Source of the DNA: SIG578 sp045655125
Lineage (GTDB): Bacteria; Bacillota; Clostridia; Oscillospirales; Ruminococcaceae
Direction of reading: 5' to 3'
Assembly (NCBI GenBank): GCA_045655125.1
Contig: JAZOOR010000015.1
Coordinates: 1-15,013, forward strand
Length of the DNA: 15,013 nt
In this document: positions 6,825 to 14,034 of the stretch, piece by piece
Position numbering within the stretch: position 1 is the first letter of the stretch
Layout of the letters: every line of letters starts with the position of its first letter
Notes under the pieces: generated by a model
What the model was told of the DNA's origin: nothing
Seen by the model: only the letters and a program-made list of their open reading frames with translations
Database searches by the model: none
Made by a program: the position numbers and the translations under genes

Positions 6825-8195
6825 ATGTATATTTCAGATGACATTAAATATATCGGTGTTAACGACCATAATATAGACCTCTTTGAAGGGCAGTACACAG
6901 TTCCAAACGGCATGGCTTATAATTCCTATGCCATAATTGACGAGAAAATCGCGGTTATGGACAGTGTAGATGCCGCTTTTAAGGAAGAGTGGCTTGAAAA
7001 CATAAAAAACACTCTTGATGACAGAGTGCCCGATTACCTTGTTGTTCAGCATATGGAGCCTGACCATTCGGCAAATATTGTAAGCTTTACAGAGCGCTAC
7101 CCCGATGCCAAAATAGTTTCCTCTCAAAAGGCGTTTTCTATGATGAAGAACTTTTTCGGCACCGATTTTGCAGATAAGCAGATAGTAGTCGGCGAGGGGG
7201 ACACACTCTCTTTAGGAAAACACACCCTCACCTTTGTTACCGCTCCGATGGTACACTGGCCCGAGGTTATAGTTACCTATGACAGCGCCGATAAGGTGCT
7301 TTTCTCGGCGGACGGCTTTGGAAAATTCGGCGCTCTCGATGTAGAGGAAGACTGGGCTTGCGAGGCAAGGAGATATTATATCGGCATTGTGGGAAAATAC
7401 GGCGCACAGGTTACAGCGCTTCTAAAAAAGGCGGCGGCGCTCGATATTAAAACCATCTGTCCTCTGCACGGACCTGTACTTTCTGAAAATTTAGAGTATT
7501 ACTTAAATCTTTATAATATCTGGTCAAGCTACGGCGTAGAAACCGAAGGGGTTGTAATTGCATACACCTCGGTTTACGGAAACACCAAAAAGGCAGTAGA
7601 GCTTCTCGCTGAAAAGTTAGAGGAGAAAGGCTGCCCCAAGGTAGTGTTAAACGACCTTGCAAGATGTGATATGGCAGAGGCCATTGAGGACGCTTTCAGA
7701 TACGGAAAGCTTGTGCTTGCCACAACAACCTACAATGGTGAGATTTTTCCCTTTATGCATCAGTTTATTACGGGGCTTGTTGAGCGCGGATATAAAAACA
7801 GAGAGGTTGCCTTTATCGAAAACGGTAGTTGGGCGCCCACTGCGGCAAGAATTATGAAATCAATGCTCGAAAAGAGCAAAAATATTACCTTTGCAGAAAA
7901 TACTGTGAAGATTATGTCTACACTTAGTGATGAGAGCAAGGCTCAGATTGAGGCACTTGCAAACGAGCTTTGCAAAGATTACAGTGAACACAATAATACC
8001 GACATAAATATTCAAAGCGGAGGTGAAAATAATATGAAAAAGTATGTTTGCGATGTTTGCGGTTGGGTTTATGACGAGGCCGAGGGCTATGAGGAAGGCG
8101 GCATTGCTGCAGGAACAAAGTTTGAGGACCTTCCCGAAGATTTCGTCTGCCCCCTTTGCGGTGTAGGAAAAGAAAGCTTCAGCGAAGAAGAATAA
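6825..8195 (+). CDS. Flavorubredoxin: A-type flavoprotein (flavodiiron protein) with fused rubredoxin
   Basis: This 456-residue cytoplasmic enzyme reduces O2 to water and/or NO to N2O and protects anaerobes. Domains in order: a beta-lactamase-like diiron domain (1-240) with all expected ligands visible, H76-x-E78-x-D80-H81, H144, D163 and H215; a flavodoxin-like FMN domain (about 243-390) with the phosphate loop TSVYGNT; and a C-terminal rubredoxin (404-456) with CDVC at 409-412 and CPLC at 442-445 binding one Fe. The rubredoxin passes electrons to FMN and on to the diiron site. E. coli NorV has the same order; many clostridial FprA proteins lack the rubredoxin. A ribosome binding site and ATG lie exactly at the rubredoxin junction. 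It is monocistronic, with its own promoter and terminator. Whether O2 or NO is the main substrate cannot be told. Its position beside radical-B12 and Fe-S enzymes of glutamate fermentation fits a protective role (inference). Confidence 0.95.
   Translation: MYISDDIKYIGVNDHNIDLFEGQYTVPNGMAYNSYAIIDEKIAVMDSVDAAFKEEWLENIKNTLDDRVPDYLVVQHMEPDHSANIVSFTERYPDAKIVSSQKAFSMMKNFFGTDFADKQIVVGEGDTLSLGKHTLTFVTAPMVHWPEVIVTYDSADKVLFSADGFGKFGALDVEEDWACEARRYYIGIVGKYGAQVTALLKKAAALDIKTICPLHGPVLSENLEYYLNLYNIWSSYGVETEGVVIAYTSVYGNTKKAVELLAEKLEEKGCPKVVLNDLARCDMAEAIEDAFRYGKLVLATTTYNGEIFPFMHQFITGLVERGYKNREVAFIENGSWAPTAARIMKSMLEKSKNITFAENTVKIMSTLSDESKAQIEALANELCKDYSEHNNTDINIQSGGENNMKKYVCDVCGWVYDEAEGYEEGGIAAGTKFEDLPEDFVCPLCGVGKESFSEEE
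8019..8036 (+). promoter_or_regulatory. Internal ribosome binding site and ATG at the rubredoxin domain
   Basis: GGAGG (8019-8023) stands 10 bases before an in-frame ATG (8034-8036) inside the flavorubredoxin gene. That ATG begins MKKYVCDVCGW, exactly where a free-standing rubredoxin would start, giving a 53-residue protein (8034-8195). Either two ancestral genes were fused by loss of a stop codon, or both fused and free rubredoxin are still made. Confidence 0.5.
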
Positions 8196-8205
8196 CAAAG
8201 CAAAG

Positions 8206-8236
8206 AAAAACCGCCCTCTTATGAGGGCGGTTTTTT
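8206..8236. terminator. Bidirectional terminator between flavorubredoxin and mal
   Basis: CCGCCCTC (8211-8218) and GAGGGCGG (8223-8230) form an 8-bp stem with a TTAT loop, flanked by AAAAA on the left and TTTTTT on the right. It works in both directions and serves the two convergent transcription units. Confidence 0.93.
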
Positions 8237-8251
8237 AGTTTACCATTTAAC

Positions 8252-9508
8252 TTATTTTGCGGCTTTCTTTGCCTTTTTCATTGCGATGATGCGGTTCATC
8301 TCGTTGTAAACAATCATAAAGCCTTCGTCAACGCCCATGCCGGGTTTTGCGAGAATCTGAACAGGTTGGGTAGCCATAGCGCAGTGAACGCAAACCTGAG
8401 CGCTGCGGTCGGTTTCGTTGCAGGTACCGCCCTGATATGCGCCGATTCCCTTTTCCTTGCAGTAGAGAACTGCTTCGATGGTGTTGTTAACACCGCCGAG
8501 GTCGGGGGTCTTAATCTGAACCATGTGACCTGCCTTGTTGTCGGCAAACAGCTTGATATCCTCTAAAGTGTTGCACCACTCGTCAGCAACAAGCTCTACA
8601 TCACAGCCTCTGTCATCAAGCTCGCGGGTAAGACCTGCAAGAGCTTCAATCTGAGTTTCTCTGTCGCAGTCGCAGTCCATAGGTCCTTCAATGCGAAGGT
8701 GGAAGGGCTTAGCAATCTTGCCAAGCTCCTCGATATAGTCAGCCATCTCTTTGTAGTTGTTGTTTCCGAATGCGGCGCCGATGGTGCCGTAAACGTCAAT
8801 GTGCATAACGGGAGCATAGTCCTCACTTGAGCGGTTTGCTAAAATGCGGTCACGCAGCCAGGCAACATACTCAGCGAGTTTCTCGCCCTTTTTGCCGAGC
8901 TTGGACTCAACATTGTTGATAAGAGCGTGAGGGAGAACCTGAGCGCCCTTGATAATCATTTTGTCTGCATTGTCATATCGGTCGTCGCCTGACTGGGTAA
9001 AGATTGCGATAGGCTCCTCGGAAACGGTGCAACCATATTCGTCTGCAACAACCTCGCACATCATTTTGCCCTGTGCCTTTGCAACTGCATCGAGAATAGC
9101 CTGAGAAAGACCGTAACGGATAGCGGTGTGAAGGCGCTTGCCGTCAACCTTTATAGCTTCCATCATAGCGCAAAGTCCGCGGAAATCATTAGCCTCTTTG
9201 CCAACGAGCTCGGGCTTAATGTATTTTTCAATAACGGGGATAAAGTCTTTTGCAAGGAAGAGGGGGTCTCTTCCGCCTGCTCCTGAGTACTGAACAGCGG
9301 CGCAGTCGCCAAAGGCAACCTGACCGTCCTCAAGAACTATCATAACAGAGATGGACTCACCTGCCTGACGGACAGCGGTAAAGCCGTCGGTAACAGGTGC
9401 GCCTGTGTAGAAAACACCATCGTGACCTGCGCCGCCCTTAATGGCGCGCTGGTCGTCGAAATAGAAGCCGGTGCGTCCGGCAGAACAAACAACGTCTACG
9501 ATTTTCAT
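8252..9508 (-). CDS. mal: Methylaspartate ammonia-lyase (EC 4.3.1.2)
   Basis: It catalyses (2S,3S)-3-methylaspartate to mesaconate plus ammonia, step two of the methylaspartate pathway. The 418-residue protein is very similar, from memory, to the crystallised Clostridium tetanomorphum enzyme of the enolase superfamily. Seen: the N-terminal block FYFDDQRAIKGGAGHDG; the GDCAAVQYSGAGGRDPLF block (68-84); His194 in VLPHALINN; Mg-ligand positions D238 (HIDVYGTIG), E274 (IEGPMD) and D309 (VADEW); the catalytic Lys333 in QIKTPDLGGVNN; and the GGTCNETDRSA block near 360-370. Length is normal and the tail is Lys/Ala-rich. The start at ATG 9508 has AAGGAG about 10 bases upstream. It lies 24 bases after glmE, is the last gene of the operon, and ends before the bidirectional terminator. 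Confidence 0.98.
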   Translation of the reverse strand: MKIVDVVCSAGRTGFYFDDQRAIKGGAGHDGVFYTGAPVTDGFTAVRQAGESISVMIVLEDGQVAFGDCAAVQYSGAGGRDPLFLAKDFIPVIEKYIKPELVGKEANDFRGLCAMMEAIKVDGKRLHTAIRYGLSQAILDAVAKAQGKMMCEVVADEYGCTVSEEPIAIFTQSGDDRYDNADKMIIKGAQVLPHALINNVESKLGKKGEKLAEYVAWLRDRILANRSSEDYAPVMHIDVYGTIGAAFGNNNYKEMADYIEELGKIAKPFHLRIEGPMDCDCDRETQIEALAGLTRELDDRGCDVELVADEWCNTLEDIKLFADNKAGHMVQIKTPDLGGVNNTIEAVLYCKEKGIGAYQGGTCNETDRSAQVCVHCAMATQPVQILAKPGMGVDEGFMIVYNEMNRIIAMKKAKKAAK

Positions 9509-9532
9509 AACATTCGCTCTCCTTAATAATGC

Positions 9533-10984
9533 TTAATATCTGGGACGACCGACTAAGCGGCCCTTACCGATGGCATAAACATCGTCAATAACCATCTGGA
9601 ACGAAGCCTCGCGCTTTTCAGCCTTTGCGCGCTCGTTAATTTTTTCCTTGTGGAAATCAAGAAGCTCTTTGTCGAAAGGAAGGTTTCCGGGATTTAAGAT
9701 ACGAACAGCGCCGTTATTATCGCGGCAGGGCAGCATAAGACCTGCATTAGCGCGGCAGGGAGCAAAGGGAACATCGAGAACACCGGCCTCAACTCCGCGG
9801 CAAACACCGACAGCAATATCGCCATTTCCAAGCTCAAAGCACTTGTCAACAATGGCGCGGGTTTCTCTGCGAATAATATCCTTCTCTTCCTCAAGGTGAT
9901 CATCGTGGAATGACTGGTCAGCGAGCATATTAACAACCTGCTTGGTGCAGCGAAGTCCCTGAGCGTTAGCCTCCATAGTAGGAATACCGACAGCCTCGTG
10001 AGGAGTTTTAACAATAACCTTGGTTGCCTTGGAAAGAGCGGCAATGAGGCTGCCGAAGGAGATAACACCGAATGCCTTGGCCTCATCAGCAGGGAAACCG
10101 CCCATCCACTGATGCAGAACGGTGGTGACCTCAACATCCTTGTAGCCGTACTTTTCAAGATACTCATCGGTAAGCTCCTGAAGGGTGCGGATAGCGGCGA
10201 TGTCCTGAACAAGATTTCCGCACTGTCCGTAACCGACAGTGATATTCTTAACTCCCTGTTCAGCAGCAAGAAGAGCCTCGATAACAGCAGCAGCGTGAGA
10301 AATGCAGGGAGGAACAAGAGTTCCGGTAAGAGGACCGAAGGGCTCGCGGTTAATGGAAACGCCCATTTCCTCATAAATACCTGTAAGGCGGTCAACATAC
10401 TGCCAGTCGCGGATGGTGCGCTCCATAGGAATGTTTTTGCAGTAGGGCAGATTATAGGAAATACCGCCGCCCTCATAGCTGGTGTAGCCGCCTGCAAGAG
10501 TAATTTCAGCAAGAAGTCTTGCATCGGGAGTTCCGTGACGAACCTGCATAGGAACATTAACACTCTCGATAACCTTGCGGCAGTTTGCAACACCGTGGTT
10601 AACTGCGGGGAAGCCGTTGAGCATTGCTCTGTCAAGACGGAGTGACTCGGCAATTCCGTTCTCAGCCTCTTCATAGCGGTTCTGACGGGTGTAGCTGTCA
10701 ATAGTGGAGGGCAGAAGGTCGGCCTCTCCCTCTTTTTCTAAATATTGCATAAGCTTAATGTGCTCCTCAATAACGGGAACACCAGCGCGGGGCTGAACGA
10801 GTGTGCGTCCGTCACGCTTTGCATCTACAAGCTTTTTGGAAAAGTTTCTGCACTCGGGCATCGCCTTGTGATAGGCAACTGCTTCTTCAAGGTCAACATC
10901 CTTGCCGGTGGGCCACTGGGCAAGAACTTCGCTTCTCAGAGCGGAAAATTCTTCGTCAGAGATTCTTTTATTCTGAATGTCCAT
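9533..10984 (-). CDS. glmE: Glutamate mutase epsilon (catalytic) subunit (EC 5.4.99.1)
   Basis: With GlmS it forms the adenosylcobalamin-dependent mutase that converts L-glutamate to (2S,3S)-3-methylaspartate. The 483-residue length matches the Clostridium cochlearium subunit, and the residues known from that structure fall at the same numbers: the arginine claw R66, R100 and R149, and E171; K326 and E330 near the cofactor are also present. This fixes the start at ATG 10984, which has AGGAG 10 bases upstream. A TTG at 10993 would be only about one base from that site. The first 17 bases overlap the end of glmL, and the ribosome binding site lies inside glmL, so translation is probably coupled. 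Fold: TIM barrel. Overlapping long frames on both strands here are shadows of this gene. Confidence 0.98.
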   Translation of the reverse strand: MDIQNKRISDEEFSALRSEVLAQWPTGKDVDLEEAVAYHKAMPECRNFSKKLVDAKRDGRTLVQPRAGVPVIEEHIKLMQYLEKEGEADLLPSTIDSYTRQNRYEEAENGIAESLRLDRAMLNGFPAVNHGVANCRKVIESVNVPMQVRHGTPDARLLAEITLAGGYTSYEGGGISYNLPYCKNIPMERTIRDWQYVDRLTGIYEEMGVSINREPFGPLTGTLVPPCISHAAAVIEALLAAEQGVKNITVGYGQCGNLVQDIAAIRTLQELTDEYLEKYGYKDVEVTTVLHQWMGGFPADEAKAFGVISFGSLIAALSKATKVIVKTPHEAVGIPTMEANAQGLRCTKQVVNMLADQSFHDDHLEEEKDIIRRETRAIVDKCFELGNGDIAVGVCRGVEAGVLDVPFAPCRANAGLMLPCRDNNGAVRILNPGNLPFDKELLDFHKEKINERAKAEKREASFQMVIDDVYAIGKGRLVGRPRY

Positions 10985-12359
10985 GGTACTCAAGCTCCTT
11001 TTTCATTATTCGAAGTGCCGTTTTGGGATAATATGATGATAAAAGTCCCATCGCGGCTAAAATGTACGTTCTGTCTACCCAAATTCCTGCCTCTTTGGGC
11101 CTAAGCGATTCGGGGTGACGCGGGTCAAAGAGCGCGTGAGCAGCAATCTGCTCGGTTCTCTTTGTGTGGATAAGGCTTCCGCCTGTAACAACAATTTGTT
11201 TTACCTTTGTGAGATTTTTTCCTTCCTGAACAAAGGTTTGTCCCATCATTGTAAAGGTTTCCGAAATAGTTCCTGCGTGGCGACGAACCGCCTCTTCAAT
11301 GGCACAGCTTGCAAGAGCAAAGTCAAGCGCTTCAAGCTCGCTGTCACCATTGGGAACCTTGTCGGTGTTGATTTTAAGGTAATCTACAAGCTCGCAGACC
11401 TTCTCTTCTGAAAGTCCTGACAGCTCGCAAACCCTTTTAATGCCTGCGGCGTCAACTATACCGCCTATGCTGTAGCGCATTCCGATATCACCCTCAACCG
11501 TTCTCTTGGCATAAGGCTCGGGCAGACCTTTGTAAACTGTGTTCATATGCTCGGGCATACCGTCTGCTATAGAATAAATATCGGTGGTGGCTCCGCCGAC
11601 ATCCACAGCAACAAGCTCTCCTATTCCCATTTCGCCCTCGCAGCCTTTGGAAAGCAATTCCATAGCCTGCAAAACTGCTGACGGTGTGGGCATCATAATA
11701 TCTGATAAAAGCTCTGCCGCTCGGCTAAGGCCCTTTGCGCTGATAATTCGGTTTAAAAATATCTCGCGAATCTGCTTTTGTGTCGGCTCTATCTGAAGAA
11801 CTCCAAACTTTGGCATTACATTTGGACAGACATACACCTCACAGCCCTCTAAAATCCGCTCACACTCTCGCGCTGCCGAGCGGTTTCCCGCAATAACTAT
11901 AGGAAATTCGGGTTTTATAGAGGCAAGCTGCCTTGCGTTGTGCAGAATGCACTCGCTGTTTCCGCCGTCGGTGCCGCCTGTGAGCAGGAAAATGTCGGGC
12001 GAAAGAGACTTTATTTCCTCTATATCGTCCTCTGTAAGCTCAAAGGAATACATTCCGACAGCCTTCGCGCCTGCGCCCAGACTTGCCAGCTTTGCCGCCT
12101 CGCTTGTAAGCTCGGGAACAAGTCCGCTTGTAACCATTCTAAGTCCCCCTGCAGCAGAGGAACAGGCATAGCAGTCTGCGTATTCTATCTTGCCTGTCTT
12201 TTGTTCCAAAAGCCGAAGCCCTGCCTCTAATCCGTCATTTATATCGGTCTGCACCGTTGTGTAGGCGGCGGCAGTTGCAAGAATTTTTTCTGCCTCTAAG
12301 TCGACTGCGGTAAGCTTTGTGTATGTACTGCCGAAATCAATCAGCAAGACATTTTTCAC
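10968..12359 (-). CDS. glmL: GlmL/MutL-type protein, probable glutamate mutase reactivating ATPase
   Basis: This 463-residue ASKHA-fold (actin/Hsp70-like) ATPase lies, as usual, between the two mutase subunit genes. The family is thought to exchange damaged cobalamin for fresh adenosylcobalamin in the mutase, by analogy with diol dehydratase reactivases. It is unrelated to the mismatch-repair MutL. Seen: the phosphate-1 motif IDFGSTYTK (7-15), the TGGTDGGNSE loop (127-136), the phosphate-2 motif VDVGGATTD (252-260) and the adenosine-type motif VVTGGSL near the C terminus. The start codon is GTG at 12359 and overlaps the glmS stop as GTGA (12359-12356), a classic coupling arrangement. The 3' end overlaps glmE by 17 bases. 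Confidence 0.95.
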   Translation of the reverse strand: MKNVLLIDFGSTYTKLTAVDLEAEKILATAAAYTTVQTDINDGLEAGLRLLEQKTGKIEYADCYACSSAAGGLRMVTSGLVPELTSEAAKLASLGAGAKAVGMYSFELTEDDIEEIKSLSPDIFLLTGGTDGGNSECILHNARQLASIKPEFPIVIAGNRSAARECERILEGCEVYVCPNVMPKFGVLQIEPTQKQIREIFLNRIISAKGLSRAAELLSDIMMPTPSAVLQAMELLSKGCEGEMGIGELVAVDVGGATTDIYSIADGMPEHMNTVYKGLPEPYAKRTVEGDIGMRYSIGGIVDAAGIKRVCELSGLSEEKVCELVDYLKINTDKVPNGDSELEALDFALASCAIEEAVRRHAGTISETFTMMGQTFVQEGKNLTKVKQIVVTGGSLIHTKRTEQIAAHALFDPRHPESLRPKEAGIWVDRTYILAAMGLLSSYYPKTALRIMKKELEYHGHSE

Positions 12360-12790
12360 GCATTTTCACCATCCATATGTAAGAGCTCACGCAGAGCCTC
12401 AATGGTGGTTTCGGGAGCAGTTCCGGGAGGGAATGCACGGTCAAAGCCCATTGCTTTAAAGCGCTTTTCAACATCCTCAAACTTCTGTTTTCCTATAACA
12501 ATGTTTCCGCCGACGAGAAGGGGAATTCCTTTAAGACCTGCCTCGTCGCACTTTTCGCGCATTCCGCGGCAGTCAAGCTCGCCCTGTCCGTAAAGAGAAG
12601 AAATAACGATAGCGTCGGCACTCGATTCGATTGCCGCAGCAATGTATTCTTCCTGGGAAACCATAACGCCTAAGTTTACGACCTCAAATCCGGCCTGTGT
12701 AAAAGCGTGGTACAAAATCTTGTTGCCAACGGCATGAACATCAGCGCCGATAACGCCGATGACCAAGACCTTTTTTTCGCGTTTTTCCAT
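12356..12790 (-). CDS. glmS: Glutamate mutase sigma (cobalamin-binding) subunit
   Basis: This 144-residue Rossmann-type B12 domain binds adenosylcobalamin base-off/His-on and docks on GlmE. Seen: the signature D17-x-H19-x-x-G22 in IGADVHAVGNKIL, with His19 the cobalt ligand; the SSLYGQGE block, which contains the conserved SxL motif; and VGGN (the GG motif). Length is near the 137 residues of the clostridial homologues. I chose ATG 12790 because GAGG stands 8 bases upstream. A GTG at 12799 would overlap that ribosome binding site. It is the first gene of the glmS-glmL-glmE-mal operon, about 50 bases downstream of the predicted transcription start. It is not the glucosamine synthase that shares the symbol glmS. 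Confidence 0.97.
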   Translation of the reverse strand: MEKREKKVLVIGVIGADVHAVGNKILYHAFTQAGFEVVNLGVMVSQEEYIAAAIESSADAIVISSLYGQGELDCRGMREKCDEAGLKGIPLLVGGNIVIGKQKFEDVEKRFKAMGFDRAFPPGTAPETTIEALRELLHMDGENA

Positions 12791-12813
12791 TTTTTGCACC
12801 TCATCTTAAAATT

Positions 12814-12829
12814 TCATAGTAAACTATGA
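12814..12829. promoter_or_regulatory. Perfect dyad in the glm operon leader
   Basis: TCATAGT (12814-12820) and ACTATGA (12823-12829) form a perfect inverted repeat with a 2-base centre. It lies just downstream of the predicted transcription start and about 25 bases before the glmS start. It may be a second operator or an RNA hairpin near the ribosome binding site; its sequence differs from the TGTTATATAACA operator. Confidence 0.4.
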
Positions 12830-12844
12830 TTGTTCTACCCCTAT

Positions 12845-12873
12845 ATAATATAATGTTATATAACACTTGTCAA
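12845..12873 (-). promoter_or_regulatory. Promoter of the glmS-glmL-glmE-mal operon
   Basis: Read on the minus strand: TTGACA (12873-12868, perfect), 17-bp spacer, TATTAT (12850-12845). Predicted transcription start is near 12838, leaving a leader of about 48 bases, too short for a cobalamin riboswitch. The spacer holds the 12-bp palindrome at 12854-12865, which is ideally placed for repression. Confidence 0.82.
12854..12865. promoter_or_regulatory. Putative GntR operator in the glm promoter
   Basis: TGTTATATAACA is a perfect 12-bp palindrome between the -35 and -10 boxes. It fits the general GT-N-AC form of GntR-family operators and closely matches the site at the start of the neighbouring regulator gene (13944-13957). 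Confidence 0.62.
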
Positions 12874-12903
12874 GGTGCAAAACGTTTATTTGGAGTGAAA
12901 AAT

Positions 12904-12940
12904 GATAAAAAAGAGATGCCCGCACACAAGTGTGCGGGCA
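12904..12940 (-). terminator. Terminator of the GntR regulator gene
   Basis: TGCCCGCACA (12917-12926) and TGTGCGGGCA (12931-12940) form a perfect 10-bp stem with a CAAG loop. On the minus strand it is followed by TCTCTTTTTTATC. It begins about 9 bases beyond the regulator stop codon and separates it from the glm promoter. Confidence 0.9.
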
Positions 12941-12948
12941 CCCTTAAC

Positions 12949-13926
12949 TTATATAGTTTTTTCTTCTAAAATTCGTTTTATTTTGTTTTCGAGATAGAGG
13001 ATAGAGCCTTCGTCCATCTCATAGTAGCAGTCAATGATTTCTCCGTCAAAACGGCGCACCGCCTCGGAAGCTTCAGAGCTGAAATATTTCTCAAATGAGC
13101 GCGGAACAAGCAGTGCATCCTTGCCTTTTATATAGCCTTTTACATTGCCATCTGTATCAAGGCTGAGAGGACGGCTGATTTCAATGTCCTCGGCGTAGGA
13201 CTCAGCAGTAAACTGCAACAAAGCTCCAAAACGGCGGCTGTAGCCGATTATGCCGAGCTTTTTGCCCGATTTGAGCTTTATAATGTGAGAAAGACAGCGC
13301 GCTGACGGGCGAAGTGCCACGCGCGCAATGCGTTTTTTTATAGGAACAACCGTTTCCAGATAATCAGCGTGGGCTGAGGTGGTAACAATAAGGTCAAAAT
13401 CCTCGCTGAGCTTGTAGGGATACTGCTTAATACCGTCGAGCATATAGGAATAGAGGTCAACCCCGTTTATGTGCCTAAGCTGCTCGGACATCTGAGAGAG
13501 ATTTTCGGGGTTGCACTCAACAACTGCAACCTTAACGTGCGCCTCCTCTTCGGAGCGCTCACGGAGCTTAAGGTTTAAGAAGATGTTTATTTCTGCCGCC
13601 GAAAGCCCCATATCTTCAAGGGAGTTGAGCATACTGTCAATAGCTGCCATAGCCTGCTCCTTGCGGCTGCCCGAACTCTGCGGCTGATAGCGCACGAATG
13701 TGCCTCGTCCCTGCACCTTTTCAATAAATCCGGCACGCTCAAGCTCGTCATATGCGCGCTTGACGGTGCCGCGTGCGACCGAAAGCTCATTCGTCAGCTC
13801 AGCAACCGTAGGAAGCTGCTGACCTGCCGCCAGCGAGCCTTTCTTGATGGCTGTGCGGATGCTGTCAACAAGTTGTCTGTATATGGGGACATCTAAATTG
13901 GGGTTTATGTTATAAATAGAACTCAA
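12949..13926 (-). CDS. GntR-family transcriptional regulator, probable regulator of glutamate fermentation genes
   Basis: A regulator of 325 residues. Residues about 12-80 form a GntR winged helix: VPIYRQLVDSIRTAI, LPTVAELTNELSVARGTVKRAY as the helix-turn-helix, then LERAGFIEKVQGRGTFV as the wing. The C-terminal part of about 240 residues alternates strands (KVAVVE, DLIVTT, KLGIIGYS, DALLVPRS) and helices and could be a periplasmic-binding-protein-like ligand domain; I cannot name it. AGGAG (13939-13935) is 8 bases from a TTG at 13926, the chosen start. A GTG at 13935 gives 3 more residues but overlaps that ribosome binding site. The gene has its own promoter and terminator between the mesaconase genes and the glm operon. 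A matching palindrome in its own promoter and the glm promoter suggests autoregulation and control of the pathway; the ligand is unknown, with glutamate or a pathway intermediate as a guess. Confidence 0.88.
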   Translation of the reverse strand: MSSIYNINPNLDVPIYRQLVDSIRTAIKKGSLAAGQQLPTVAELTNELSVARGTVKRAYDELERAGFIEKVQGRGTFVRYQPQSSGSRKEQAMAAIDSMLNSLEDMGLSAAEINIFLNLKLRERSEEEAHVKVAVVECNPENLSQMSEQLRHINGVDLYSYMLDGIKQYPYKLSEDFDLIVTTSAHADYLETVVPIKKRIARVALRPSARCLSHIIKLKSGKKLGIIGYSRRFGALLQFTAESYAEDIEISRPLSLDTDGNVKGYIKGKDALLVPRSFEKYFSSEASEAVRRFDGEIIDCYYEMDEGSILYLENKIKRILEEKTI

Positions 13927-13943
13927 AAATCCCACTCCTAAAA

Positions 13944-13957
13944 TTGTTATATACCAA
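13944..13957. promoter_or_regulatory. Putative GntR operator at the regulator's own transcription start
   Basis: TTGTTATATACCAA is a near-perfect 14-bp palindrome that shares TGTTATATA with the glm operator. It lies immediately downstream of, and touches, the -10 box, so binding would block transcription start. This suggests negative autoregulation. Confidence 0.58.
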
Positions 13958-13985
13958 TTCTAATAAACTACCCTAATTTTGTCAA
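13957..13985 (-). promoter_or_regulatory. Promoter of the GntR regulator gene
   Basis: Minus strand: TTGACA (13985-13980), 17-bp spacer, TAGAAT (13962-13957). The start is predicted near 13950, about 24 bases before the TTG start codon. Confidence 0.75.
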
Positions 13986-14001
13986 GCAAATCTGACACAA
14001 T

Positions 14002-14031
14002 AAAAAAAGAGGGCCATCGGCTCTCTTTTTT
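14002..14031 (-). terminator. Terminator after the mesaconase/fumarase beta gene
   Basis: GAGGGCC (14009-14015) pairs with GGCTCTC (14019-14025) with one G-U pair and a 3-base loop, extended by A/T pairs. On the minus strand it ends in TTTTTTTATT. It starts a few bases beyond the stop codon at 14035 and precedes the regulator promoter. Confidence 0.88.
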
Positions 14032-14034
14032 AAT

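Noticed and set aside
9694..10701. Long open frame of 335 codons on the minus strand, and a 215-codon frame on the plus strand at 9998-10645
   Set aside because: Both lie wholly inside glmE, whose residues match the known glutamate mutase active site. Their translations are low-complexity and lack known motifs, so they are shadows of glmE codon bias.
10968..12790. MutS/MutL mismatch repair proteins
   Set aside because: Older names for these genes are mutS and mutL, but the sequences show a B12-binding DxHxxG motif and an ASKHA ATPase, not mismatch-repair domains.
12884..12960. Small plus-strand gene starting at ATG near 12902 after GGAG
   Set aside because: The frame runs straight into the 10-bp terminator stem of the regulator gene and on into antisense of that gene, with no sign of a conserved peptide.
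13927..13935. GTG at 13935 as start of the GntR regulator
   Set aside because: The only ribosome binding site, AGGAG at 13939-13935, overlaps this codon, whereas TTG at 13926 is 8 bases away from it. The conserved domain is unaffected.
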